A stretch of 64,000 bases of DNA. It comes from Acidobacteriota bacterium. Lineage in GTDB: Bacteria; Acidobacteriota; Vicinamibacteria; Vicinamibacterales; JAKQTR01. Below are positions 1 through 7,132 of this stretch, piece after piece. A model generated the notes under the pieces. It did no database searches. It was not told the DNA's origin and saw only the letters and a program-made list of their open reading frames with translations. A program made the position numbers and the translations under genes. The DNA lies in contig JAKQTR010000041.1 in NCBI GenBank assembly GCA_029562975.1, positions 1 to 64,000 on the forward strand, read 5' to 3'. Every line of letters begins with the position of its first letter. Within the stretch, counting starts at the first letter, position 1.

Positions 1-117
1 GCCTAGGAGGAGGAGCGGCGTGGTCGCTGTGGAAAACGTGCTCTTCGTTGTCCAAGGAGCTTGAGGGCGTCGTTCTTCACGTCCTCAGCTCCGGCAGCGT
101 CCATGCCGGCGGGGTCA

Positions 118-170
118 CGAACTCAGGGAAGAACGCGATCCGTTTTCCACCACTTGACGGGACACGACCC
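118..170. repeat. Isolated IS256-type terminal inverted repeat
   Basis: Read on the minus strand, this stretch matches the left end of the IS256-family element at 2907-2962. A 27-base core at 144-170 is identical to the reverse complement of 2907-2933 and contains GTGTCCCGTCAAGTGGTGG. Similarity continues inward for about 25 more bases (ATCGCGT, CTTCC, TGAGTTC). Its tip faces right, so the element it belonged to would extend left. No transposase coding is recognisable in bases 1-117, so this may be a solo end or a remnant of a second copy. Confidence 0.7.
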
Positions 171-397
171 GACTTACGCCGAAGGGTGCCGTGTAGGACG
201 CACTTCGCTGGTAGCAGACCAGACACATGGTTCCCTGACATCCGCTTGCAGCTGACGGCGGTAGGTGCGATCATTGGCCCGTCGCGGCCGAAGCCGTGGG
301 CCTAGAGATCCAGCGAGGTAGACGAGCTGTGACAAGTCGGTGTTCCGGTGGTTGGTTGGAGGCCGTACTAGTCCGCGCTCAAGACGCTGGATGGTGT

Positions 398-1105
398 ATG
401 CGGCCGTACTGCACGACATGCGGGTGCTTGGAGTTTAGACGCTCCTACTGGGCCGCTGCAGCTCGTCAGGCGGGAGTTGCGATCCAGCTCGCTAGCCCCG
501 CGCTCGAGTTTCTCGTGGGACTCTCCGCCGCGGACCGTGAAGTGCTCGTTCGAACCCTCGTTGCCGGCCTGCGTGCACTTCCGCCGACGTGGAGCGGCTC
601 CGAAGCGCTCCGAACGATCATCATCGATCTGGATCCTCCGCTAATCCTGCACGGCGTATGGATGGCTCTGGGTACCGAGCTATCCGGCAGCCCGGCTGGT
701 GACGTGTGGGCAGAGATGCACGCGGCTGCCGAGATGGCCGAGCGGCGAAGGGCCTACGAAAGTCCGCAGGCCGTCGCGGCCCGGAGGCTCGCCAAGCGAG
801 AGAAGAGGGCAATCGCGCACGCCGCCCGTCAGTCCGAATCGCGTCGGAGGAACATCGACCGCGCGGAGCTGCTCGCAGCCCTCGCTCGCTTGTCGGCCGC
901 CGAGCGGCTCGCCCGGTTCGCGACGGACGCGCAGCTCACTCTGGATTGCGTGCCTGCCGACCTAATACCGTCGCAGGAGAGCGATCTGATGGGCATGGAG
1001 AGGGCGATGGCGGTGGCGCTCCTCAGGCGAATCGGTCAGAGAAAGGGCGCATGGGGCCGTCTGCGGCGCGTGCTCAAGCATCTCCTCAGAGGCGAGCCTG
1101 AGTGA
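398..1105 (+). CDS. Orphan protein with N-terminal Cys-x2-Cys motif
   Basis: I do not recognise a family. The 235-residue product starts MRPYCTTCGC, which resembles a small metal-binding knuckle. A central region follows with alternating hydrophobic and charged stretches, then an Arg/Ala-rich helical segment around residues 140-190. An in-frame start exists at 296, but the extra 34 residues are Arg-rich and less protein-like, so 398 was preferred; neither has a strong Shine-Dalgarno. The stop is followed at 1267 by another orphan gene on the same strand. Both lie between inverted IS256-type ends in DNA that looks less GC-rich than the rest of the window, which suggests horizontal acquisition. 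Function is unknown. Confidence 0.55.
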   Translation: MRPYCTTCGCLEFRRSYWAAAARQAGVAIQLASPALEFLVGLSAADREVLVRTLVAGLRALPPTWSGSEALRTIIIDLDPPLILHGVWMALGTELSGSPAGDVWAEMHAAAEMAERRRAYESPQAVAARRLAKREKRAIAHAARQSESRRRNIDRAELLAALARLSAAERLARFATDAQLTLDCVPADLIPSQESDLMGMERAMAVALLRRIGQRKGAWGRLRRVLKHLLRGEPE

Positions 1106-1266
1106 CTCATGTGGCGAGGCTCCGGGCAATCCCACGGCGCCAATGGACCCGTAGGAGACTCCCGCGAAGGTTGTGTTGGCGGCCGCCACTCCTTCACGCG
1201 ACAGACGCCACAGACACCACCGCCGATTGTCGGAAGATGTGGAGAAGAATACCTAGGAGAGGATCC

Positions 1267-2586
1267 ATGAACGACACTTCTGACCTGGGTCTGCGCGCGC
1301 TCGAACAGGTCTACGCGTTGATGATGATTGACGCGGAGTGGAGCGTTCGCTCGGAGCGTAGCTTCTCTTGGTGGCCGAAGGACTTCGCCCAGACGGTGTC
1401 CGTGACTCTCCCCGTGGAGTCCCACGGCCTTCAGGTCTGTAGACTGACCGCTTCGACGCCGATGGTGGAGGGGATTCCTCTTGAGCCGCGTGTTTTTGGG
1501 CTGATCGCCGCGCTGAACGGCGAGTACGGCGGCGGATTGAGCGCCTTGGTCCTGGACGCCAAGGGCACGCTCAGCTACGTCACTGCAGCAAACGTCCACG
1601 AGCAGGTGCTCGCCTTCGTGCCGAGAATCTTCGCCGTGATTGCCGCGATTCAGGCCACTGACGCCGAGATCAGGGCACGACTCTTGTCAGAGGTGCTGGG
1701 CGGTAGCGCGATAGTGACCGCTCACCCGACGTCAGGGATTCGCACCGACTACGACGACACCTTGAATGTCATTGAGCAACTTGTCGTGCCTTCTGGACAG
1801 CAGCCGTCACAATGGGTCGGACAGGAAATGTTGGACGCGTTGGCCCTGATCAAGCCCAGGAGTCTGATGGCGATGGGTGACGCTAATGGCATCGCATTCG
1901 AACTTCCTTGGGGTGACTTCAGTAGCCTGGTGGAGCTGAACCCTGCCTTCGAGCATCCACGGATCGGGAACTGTCTCCACGTGACGCTGAGACTCCCCGA
2001 CAAGGCTAGCGAGCAGGAAATGCAGAAGTTGGCCAACGTTCTCAACTCAGTCGAGGCTCTGCCACAGATGCTGACCGAGTTCCGGGGTGCGTGGTGCATC
2101 TCACCTTCCGAAGCCGTGACGTTTAGCGTCGTTTATCCGAATGCCCTCTTCCAACCTGGGCTCGGCGTGAACATTGCGTTGAGCATGGCGGCCAGGGCTG
2201 AGTGGCTGGCGAATCTGATCGACCCTCGCAGTCGCGAAGAGCGGTGGGAGCAGGCACAACCGGCCACGTTTCAGGCAATAGGGACTGAGGGTAGCCGCAG
2301 CCGTGCCGGTCGCGGTCCCGACCTAATAAACATGATGGCTCGTGCGGAAGGGCGACCGCTGTATGGTGAGCCGGGCACACTGACGCCGACCGAGGTGGCT
2401 GGGCGCATCGAGGGTGCGATTCATAGGGCGTTTCAGCAGATCGCAGGTGAGCACTACGAACCGAGGCGAACGATTTCGGAGCTATGGGAAGGGGTGCGAG
2501 CAGCGCGTGCAGGAGATGTTCCCATGCTTCCGCGCAGCATGGACCGTTTGAGGAGTCTCCTCACTGCAGATTCGGATGGGACGTAA
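1267..2586 (+). CDS. Orphan protein with two similar halves (possibly YbjN-like)
   Basis: This encodes 439 residues with no signal peptide or membrane segment. The start at 1267 is chosen because a purine-rich Shine-Dalgarno (AGGAGAGG, 1255-1262) precedes it and the upstream in-frame sequence (from 1102) is Arg-rich and unlike protein. The two halves look alike. Each has a WWPKDF/LPWGDF-type turn, then a beta-rich stretch (residues about 35-50 and 230-250) and a helical segment ending in AIIAAIQ- or NVLNSVE-like helices. This arrangement recalls the YbjN/secretion-chaperone fold, but the assignment is by eye and weak. It is probably co-transcribed with the gene at 398-1105 as cargo of the IS-bounded segment. 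Function is unknown. Confidence 0.6.
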   Translation: MNDTSDLGLRALEQVYALMMIDAEWSVRSERSFSWWPKDFAQTVSVTLPVESHGLQVCRLTASTPMVEGIPLEPRVFGLIAALNGEYGGGLSALVLDAKGTLSYVTAANVHEQVLAFVPRIFAVIAAIQATDAEIRARLLSEVLGGSAIVTAHPTSGIRTDYDDTLNVIEQLVVPSGQQPSQWVGQEMLDALALIKPRSLMAMGDANGIAFELPWGDFSSLVELNPAFEHPRIGNCLHVTLRLPDKASEQEMQKLANVLNSVEALPQMLTEFRGAWCISPSEAVTFSVVYPNALFQPGLGVNIALSMAARAEWLANLIDPRSREERWEQAQPATFQAIGTEGSRSRAGRGPDLINMMARAEGRPLYGEPGTLTPTEVAGRIEGAIHRAFQQIAGEHYEPRRTISELWEGVRAARAGDVPMLPRSMDRLRSLLTADSDGT

Positions 2587-2906
2587 CCGAGTTCGACGTG
2601 TCGTGCCCGGCGTCGCGTCCAGCGCAATCCCCTGAGTGCGACGCCGTCATCCGCCGGCGACGGCGCGTGGTGTAGGCATGCATGGCTGCCGTACGTGACA
2701 GGGACTTGGAGCGGCCAATCGGCGTACTCGGTCCGGATCTCGCTCTGCGGGTTGATGACAGAGCGCCTGCGGGCGCGTCATTGGTGGTCCGGGCGTCAAG
2801 GCGGACGTGGCGCGAGAGGCAGCGTGTCCTTCGACGAAGCCTGTCATTCCTAGGCAGGTGGCTCCCGAGTAGACACGTCAGGCGTGCGTTGCCGCCCGAT
2901 CGGCTG
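2587..2906. other. Non-coding gap before the IS256 element
   Basis: These 320 bases separate the second orphan gene from the left end of the IS element. Short open frames exist on both strands, but they are rich in Arg, Pro and Ser, lack ribosome binding sites and look like frame shadows. I see no promoter, RNA or repeat here other than the IS end starting at 2907. Confidence 0.4.
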
Positions 2907-2962
2907 GGGTCGTGTCCCGTCAAGTGGTGGAAATTGAATCGCGTCCTTCCTGAGTTCACAGC
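2907..2962. repeat. IS256 element left inverted repeat
   Basis: This is the terminal repeat on the transposase 3' side. It includes GTGTCCCGTCAAGTGGTGG and overlaps the last codons of the transposase frame, which stops at 2956. It pairs imperfectly with 4298-4321 and almost perfectly, inverted, with 118-170. Confidence 0.7.
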
Positions 2963-4209
2963 CGTCTTCCGGTGGTGTACTGCGCGATCGCCATCATGAG
3001 CTCGTGGCCCGTCGCCACCTCGACGGGGTGGAGCAGCCGATTCATCGATTCCACGCTGAAGTACCGCCGCTCGGCGACGCCCCATTCGTCGTCCTGCTCG
3101 ATCAGAATCGCCCCGACCAGGCGAATCGCCGCGCGGACGTTGGGGAAGATCCCGATCACGTTCGACCTCCGCTTGATCTCCGTGTGGAGGCGCTCCAGCG
3201 GATTGGTACTGTGCAGTGGTCGCCGATGCTCCTCGAGGACGTGCTTATGCGCGAGGATGTCTTCCGCGGCCTCCTCAAGCAAGGCCGCCGTCTGCGGCAA
3301 GCGCGGCCGCAGGGCGTGCGCCACCTGGTGCAGCTGAACCGTGGCGCTGGCGTGATCGGGCTGGGCGAAGATCGTCCGGACGATCGCGGCCACCGGCTCG
3401 CGCAGGCCCTGCGGAAACCGCGCCAAGAGGGTGCGCATGACGTGCACGCGGCAGCGCTGCCAGGCGACGCCGCCCAGCACCGTCTTGATCGCCTGCATGA
3501 GGCCTTCATGGGCATCGGCAGTCACGAGCCGGACGCCAGGGAGGCCGCGTGTGACCAGCCTGCGCAGGAACGCCGTCCAGAAGCTCCGGTCCTCCGAGGC
3601 CCCGACATCGATCCTGAGCATCTGGCGGTCGCCCGCGCGCGTGACGCCAATCGCCACCACCGTCGCCTGGCTCACGACGCGGCCGTCGATGCGGACCTTG
3701 TGGGACGTCGCATCGAGCCAGACGTACGGATGCTCGCCGGTGATCGGGCGCGTTCGAAACGCGTCGACCAACGGATCCCATGCGCCACAGATCCGCGACA
3801 CGTCCGACGTCGACATCCTGTCTAAGCCCAACGCCTTCACCGTGTCATCGACCTTCCGGGTCGAGACGCCGTGCACGTAGGCTGTCTGGACCACGCCCAG
3901 CACCGCCTGCTCCGTCCGGCGAGGGGGCTGCAACAGCGACGGGCAATACGTACCGGGCCGCACCTTTGGCATCGCGAGGTCCCCCGTGCCGACGCGCGTA
4001 TCCCACGTCCGCGTCCGCGGCCCGTTTCAATAGGCCGCCCGGTCCCCCGTGCGCTCGTACGGCTCGGCGCCGATGACGCCGGCCACCTCGCTCTCCATCA
4101 ACGCCTGCGACAGCACCCGAATGCCCTCCCGAAGGACATCCCCTTCCTGCTCCTCGAGCAGCTTGCCAACGAACGCTGTCAGATTCATCCTAGGCGTGGC
4201 CATCGGCAT
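2956..4209 (-). pseudogene. IS256-family transposase with an in-frame TGA
   Basis: The conceptual 417-residue product is full length for IS256 transposases. The N-terminus (MNLTAFVGKLLEEQEGDVLREG) and the 'GAEPYERTGDRAAY' region are followed by a TGA at 4029-4027. The same frame then continues through TWDTRVGT, the DDE catalytic domain (Asp in YVWLDAT, Asp in TADAHEG, Glu in STNPLERLHTEIKRR) and the C-terminus. At the stop position family members usually have Arg followed by Asn-Gly, so one C-to-T change in a CGA codon would explain it. The catalytic residues sit in the downstream part, whose first Met is at 3972. That fragment lacks the N-terminal DNA-binding region and is unlikely to transpose alone. 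Sequencing error is an alternative. Confidence 0.8.
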
Positions 4210-4297
4210 CTCCCTCCGTGTGTGTCCCTCCGCCAGAAAGAACTCACGGAACGATGCCCGCTGGCCGCCTGTCCTGTCCAGGCTCAGCGGCCTACCG

Positions 4298-4321
4298 AAT
4301 TTCCACCACGTCCGGGGACGC
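4298..4321. repeat. IS256 element right inverted repeat
   Basis: Read on the minus strand, this matches the left repeat at 19 of 24 positions, with the inner 12 bases identical. Bases 4210-4297, between it and the transposase start, are the short untranslated leader of the transposase. The sequence CGGAGGGAG at about 4210-4218 may serve as its ribosome binding site. Confidence 0.6.
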
Positions 4322-4326
4322 TAACG

Positions 4327-5550
4327 TCACGGACGCCTCTCGCACAGGCCGTCTGCGATGGCCAGCGCCGCGCCGGCAATGAACGGGGAGTACAGGAACA
4401 AGCGCAGCGGAGTCGAGAAGCGCTCGACTTCGCCGTCCATGAGCGGCGAACGCCCTAGCAGGTTGGCCACGACAATCAGGGCTGACACGGCGACAAGCAG
4501 ACGCGCGGTGCGCGGCCGGGCCGTGCGGCCGACGCCCCGATCGCCGCCTGCGGCAGAAGCAACGAGCCACGCGCACGCGAACGCCACGACGATGGTGAAG
4601 GCCCAGATGCGGGCGGTGTCCCAGGCCACGAGGTGGAGCAGAAGCGGCGCCGCGGTCGCGAAGGCGACGAGAGCGGCTGGCAACGGCCGCCGCGAGCCTC
4701 GCGTCGAGCGCGCGGCGTAGACGGCCAGGTAGAGCGCGGACGGCGCCATCAGCCGCAGCAGGTTGGGGTCGCCCAGGCGGCGCCAGATGGCGTGCGACTG
4801 GCCCCGGAGGTTCTCCCACGATCCGAGCGTCAGCCACTCGGGCACGAAGACGTGCATGTCGCCGGCGACGAACGGAAAAGCAGCCAGGCGGGCCGTGAGC
4901 TGCTGCCTCAGCACGGACGGGTTCAGGACCAGCGCCTCCGAGAGCAACAGCGCCAGCGCAGCCCCGACAGGCAGCGCCAGGGGGAGAACGCGCGCGCGCC
5001 AGGTCATGGACGTCAGCGGCGCGAGGGCAGCGGCTGCGACGACCAGCGGCAACCCGACGAGCAGGAAGCTCTCGTGCAGCAGCACGCCGACGGCCGCTAG
5101 GGCCGCGGCCGGCCACGCGCGCCCGCGAGCGGCAAGCCAGGCCGCGGCAAAGGCGACGAGCACGACCGGGTGATCCAGGTAGCCCATGAAGTGCCCGGCC
5201 ATCACGACGTAGGGCGAGGTGGCGAAGACGGCGGCCGCGGAGAAGGACAGGGCGGGGTTCGCGTCTGCCTCAAGGATCCGCCGCGAGGCCGCGAGGAGCA
5301 GGAGCAGCAGCGCGCCGAAGATCGCGAACGAGAGAACGGCGATGGCCGCGGCCGACTGGGGCACGAGCCCGGCCTCGGCGGGCAGCGCGTAGAGCGAGCC
5401 GGCGAGGCCGCGCCTGATGAAGCCGAACCGGTAGTCGACGAGCCAGTGCGCCTCCGCGAAATCGTTGGGGCACCTGACGGCGCGGGCCATGGTGACGACC
5501 ATGGCCCACGCCACCAGGCCCAGCCTGGCGCCCGATTCGAGCCTGCCCAT
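4327..5550 (-). CDS. Polytopic membrane protein, unknown function
   Basis: The 407-residue protein has about nine to eleven predicted membrane helices, for example around residues 9-24, 66-88, 102-130, 145-180 and 270-330. It contains an N-terminal AHWLVDYRFGFIRRGL motif that I recall from uncharacterised bacterial membrane proteins resembling polysaccharide-associated or glycosyltransferase-C-like proteins. No catalytic motif is recognised. Its start at 5550 lies 12 bases beyond the stop of the double-receiver gene (5563), and a TAGAAT hexamer at 5565-5560 could be its own -10 element. The IS256 element begins five bases after its stop codon, so its native 3' end or downstream neighbour may have been lost. 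Confidence 0.65.
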   Translation of the reverse strand: MGRLESGARLGLVAWAMVVTMARAVRCPNDFAEAHWLVDYRFGFIRRGLAGSLYALPAEAGLVPQSAAAIAVLSFAIFGALLLLLLAASRRILEADANPALSFSAAAVFATSPYVVMAGHFMGYLDHPVVLVAFAAAWLAARGRAWPAAALAAVGVLLHESFLLVGLPLVVAAAALAPLTSMTWRARVLPLALPVGAALALLLSEALVLNPSVLRQQLTARLAAFPFVAGDMHVFVPEWLTLGSWENLRGQSHAIWRRLGDPNLLRLMAPSALYLAVYAARSTRGSRRPLPAALVAFATAAPLLLHLVAWDTARIWAFTIVVAFACAWLVASAAGGDRGVGRTARPRTARLLVAVSALIVVANLLGRSPLMDGEVERFSTPLRLFLYSPFIAGAALAIADGLCERRP

Positions 5551-5562
5551 GGGCAGACGATT

Positions 5563-6765
5563 CTAGACCGCCGCGCGCCTGATCGCCTGGCTCGCCGCGG
5601 TGAACAGCTCCTCGGGCGTGAAGGGCTTCGAGACGTAGTCGCTCGCGCCGCGCTGGATGGCCTCGACGGCGGTGTCGATCGACGCGTAGCCGGTGACCAT
5701 GACGACGGGCAGCTTGGGGCGGTGCTTCTTGATGGTCGGCAGCAGCTCCAGGCCGTTCGTGTCGGGCATCTTCATGTCGAGCAGCACGAGGTCGTACATC
5801 TCGTTGAGGATGCGGTTCAAGGCCTCGTGGCCGGTGAAGGCCTCGTCCACGCGGAAGCCGCGGCGGTTGAGGGTGCGGCGCACGGCGTTGGCCGCCACGG
5901 GCTCGTCGTCGATGACCAGCACCTTGCGGCCCGCCGCCTTCTCGGGGTTCCAGCGGCTCGCGGTGGCCATGTCGCTCCGCCCGAGGGCGTCGGCGTAGGC
6001 CTCGGAGGTCAGCGCGGAGACCTCGGCGTAGCTGAAGGGCATGTCCACGTCGATGAAGTCGTGCGCCGGCGCCACCGCCACGACCTTCGCGGCCTTCCGC
6101 CGCTCGGCCACCGCCAGCGGGCACTCGGGCTGGTCGCACTGGCCCTTGGTCTTGTAGCGCTTGCAGGTCCGGTCGCCGAGCGGGCAGAAGTCGGCGGCCA
6201 GGACGACGTCCGAGCGCGTCAGCTGGTGAACGTACGCCTTGGAGGTGGAGGCGGCCACTTCGGCCGCGTCAAACGGCATGTCGACGTCGATGATGTCGGC
6301 GGCCTTCGCCTGCGGCCCGCTCGCCGGCGCCGCCTGGGCCTTCGCGGCCGGCTTCGGCGCGGCCTTGGACGCGGCAGCCGGCTTCATCACGATGCTCACG
6401 CGTTCGATGGCCGACTCGATCTCGTCCGGCGTGAACGGCTTGGGCAGGTAGCCGGCGGCCCCGGCCCGGGTGGCCTCGATGGCCGATCCAATCGACGCAT
6501 AGCCGGTCATGATGAGCACCGGGACGGCGGGCCAGCGCCGCTTGACGACCCGGAGCAGATCCATCCCGCTGGCCCCCGGCATCATCAGGTCGGCGAGCAC
6601 GATGTCGAACGCGGGCTCGCGGGCCATGATCCCGACCGCTTCGTCCACCGACAGGGCCTGTTCGACGGCGTGGCCCCTGCGCGTCAGGATCTTCTCGACC
6701 CCCGCGCACACGGTGCGCTCGTCGTCCACCACCAGCACCCGCAACGTCCTTGCCTGAGTCATCAT
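5563..6765 (-). CDS. Double-receiver protein with Cys knuckle and duplicated module
   Basis: This 400-residue protein has two CheY-like receiver domains and no DNA-binding or enzymatic output domain. Receiver 1 spans residues 8-125 (acidic pair D14-D15, phosphoacceptor D59, K109). Receiver 2 spans about 280-397 (D286-D287, phosphoacceptor D330). Between them is a duplicated module of about 33 residues, each copy starting with IDVDMPF (residues 159 and 238) and ending in an RSD-containing helix (186 and 265). The copies flank a four-cysteine cluster C194, C201, C210 and C215 that could bind zinc or Fe-S. The start at 6765 has GGGGAAGAAG just upstream. It lies downstream of the kinase and activator genes of the hydrogenase cluster, so it is probably a phosphorelay or redox-tuned adaptor. 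The role of the middle region is not known to me. Confidence 0.85.
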   Translation of the reverse strand: MMTQARTLRVLVVDDERTVCAGVEKILTRRGHAVEQALSVDEAVGIMAREPAFDIVLADLMMPGASGMDLLRVVKRRWPAVPVLIMTGYASIGSAIEATRAGAAGYLPKPFTPDEIESAIERVSIVMKPAAASKAAPKPAAKAQAAPASGPQAKAADIIDVDMPFDAAEVAASTSKAYVHQLTRSDVVLAADFCPLGDRTCKRYKTKGQCDQPECPLAVAERRKAAKVVAVAPAHDFIDVDMPFSYAEVSALTSEAYADALGRSDMATASRWNPEKAAGRKVLVIDDEPVAANAVRRTLNRRGFRVDEAFTGHEALNRILNEMYDLVLLDMKMPDTNGLELLPTIKKHRPKLPVVMVTGYASIDTAVEAIQRGASDYVSKPFTPEELFTAASQAIRRAAV

Positions 6766-7132
6766 GTCTTCTTCCCCTGGGTTTCTTCCTGCCAAGGGGA
6801 CAACCACAATTCGTGCCAGGACCGGCTTTCCAGCCGTGCGTATGCACAAGTGACTGTGTTACAACAGGTTAGACGGCAGAACTGCTTGCAGGCCGACGCC
6901 AGGCAGGCAGTTGTGAGTATATTCACGATATGCACCAGCGCTCGCACCACCGAATGGCGGCCTGGTTGCCTGGAACGCCTGGCGGACCGAAAAACGCAGA
7001 ATTCCTAAAAAATACGTCTAGACATTTCGGGCCGCGAGATGCGCCGCGCTTTCTTTCGGTGCATATCTCCGGTACGCGGTCCAGGCAGGGATGTATGCAC
7101 CTGGAGCGGAGCGGGGATGCCCTGGCGGGCCC
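6766..7132. promoter_or_regulatory. 367-base intergenic region with repeated TATGCAC motifs
   Basis: This is the longest non-coding gap in the hydrogenase cluster and visibly AT-richer than its surroundings. TATGCAC occurs four times in either orientation (6841-6847, 6930-6935 region, 7058-7067 inverted, 7094-7100). GATATGCACC occurs as an exact 10-mer at 6927-6936 and inverted at 7058-7067. A near-palindrome lies at 6913-6926. It probably holds a separate promoter for the double-receiver gene. No canonical -24/-12 sigma-54 element with correct spacing was found. Confidence 0.45.
6913..6926. promoter_or_regulatory. Near-palindrome GTGAGTATATTCAC
   Basis: The 14-base sequence is almost self-complementary (GTGA...TCAC arms with an AT-rich centre). 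On the minus strand its core reads TATACT, a plausible -10 hexamer for transcription towards the double-receiver gene. An exact GATATGCACC lies immediately beside it (6927-6936). The position suggests an operator overlapping a promoter, by inference only. Confidence 0.3.

Larger units (their letters stand above)
2912..4321 (-). mobile_element. IS256-family insertion sequence, about 1.4 kb
   Basis: The element is delimited by imperfect inverted repeats at 2912-2935 and 4298-4321 that match at 19 of 24 positions, including the inner block GTGGTGGAAATT. It contains one transposase gene on the minus strand spanning most of its length, the usual IS256 layout. No 8-9 base target duplication is visible at the tips. 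The left side extends the match to the isolated end at 118-170. The right tip lies five bases from the stop codon of the membrane protein gene at 4327. The missing duplication fits an old insertion, a rearrangement between copies, or tips that differ by a few bases from those proposed. Confidence 0.75.

Noticed and set aside
4027-4029. TGA as selenocysteine or programmed readthrough in the transposase
   Set aside because: Family members usually have Arg here, and I see no SECIS-like hairpin directly downstream. A nonsense mutation is simpler.
2904-4330. Target-site duplication of the IS256 element
   Set aside because: The 8-9 bases outside the proposed tips do not match.
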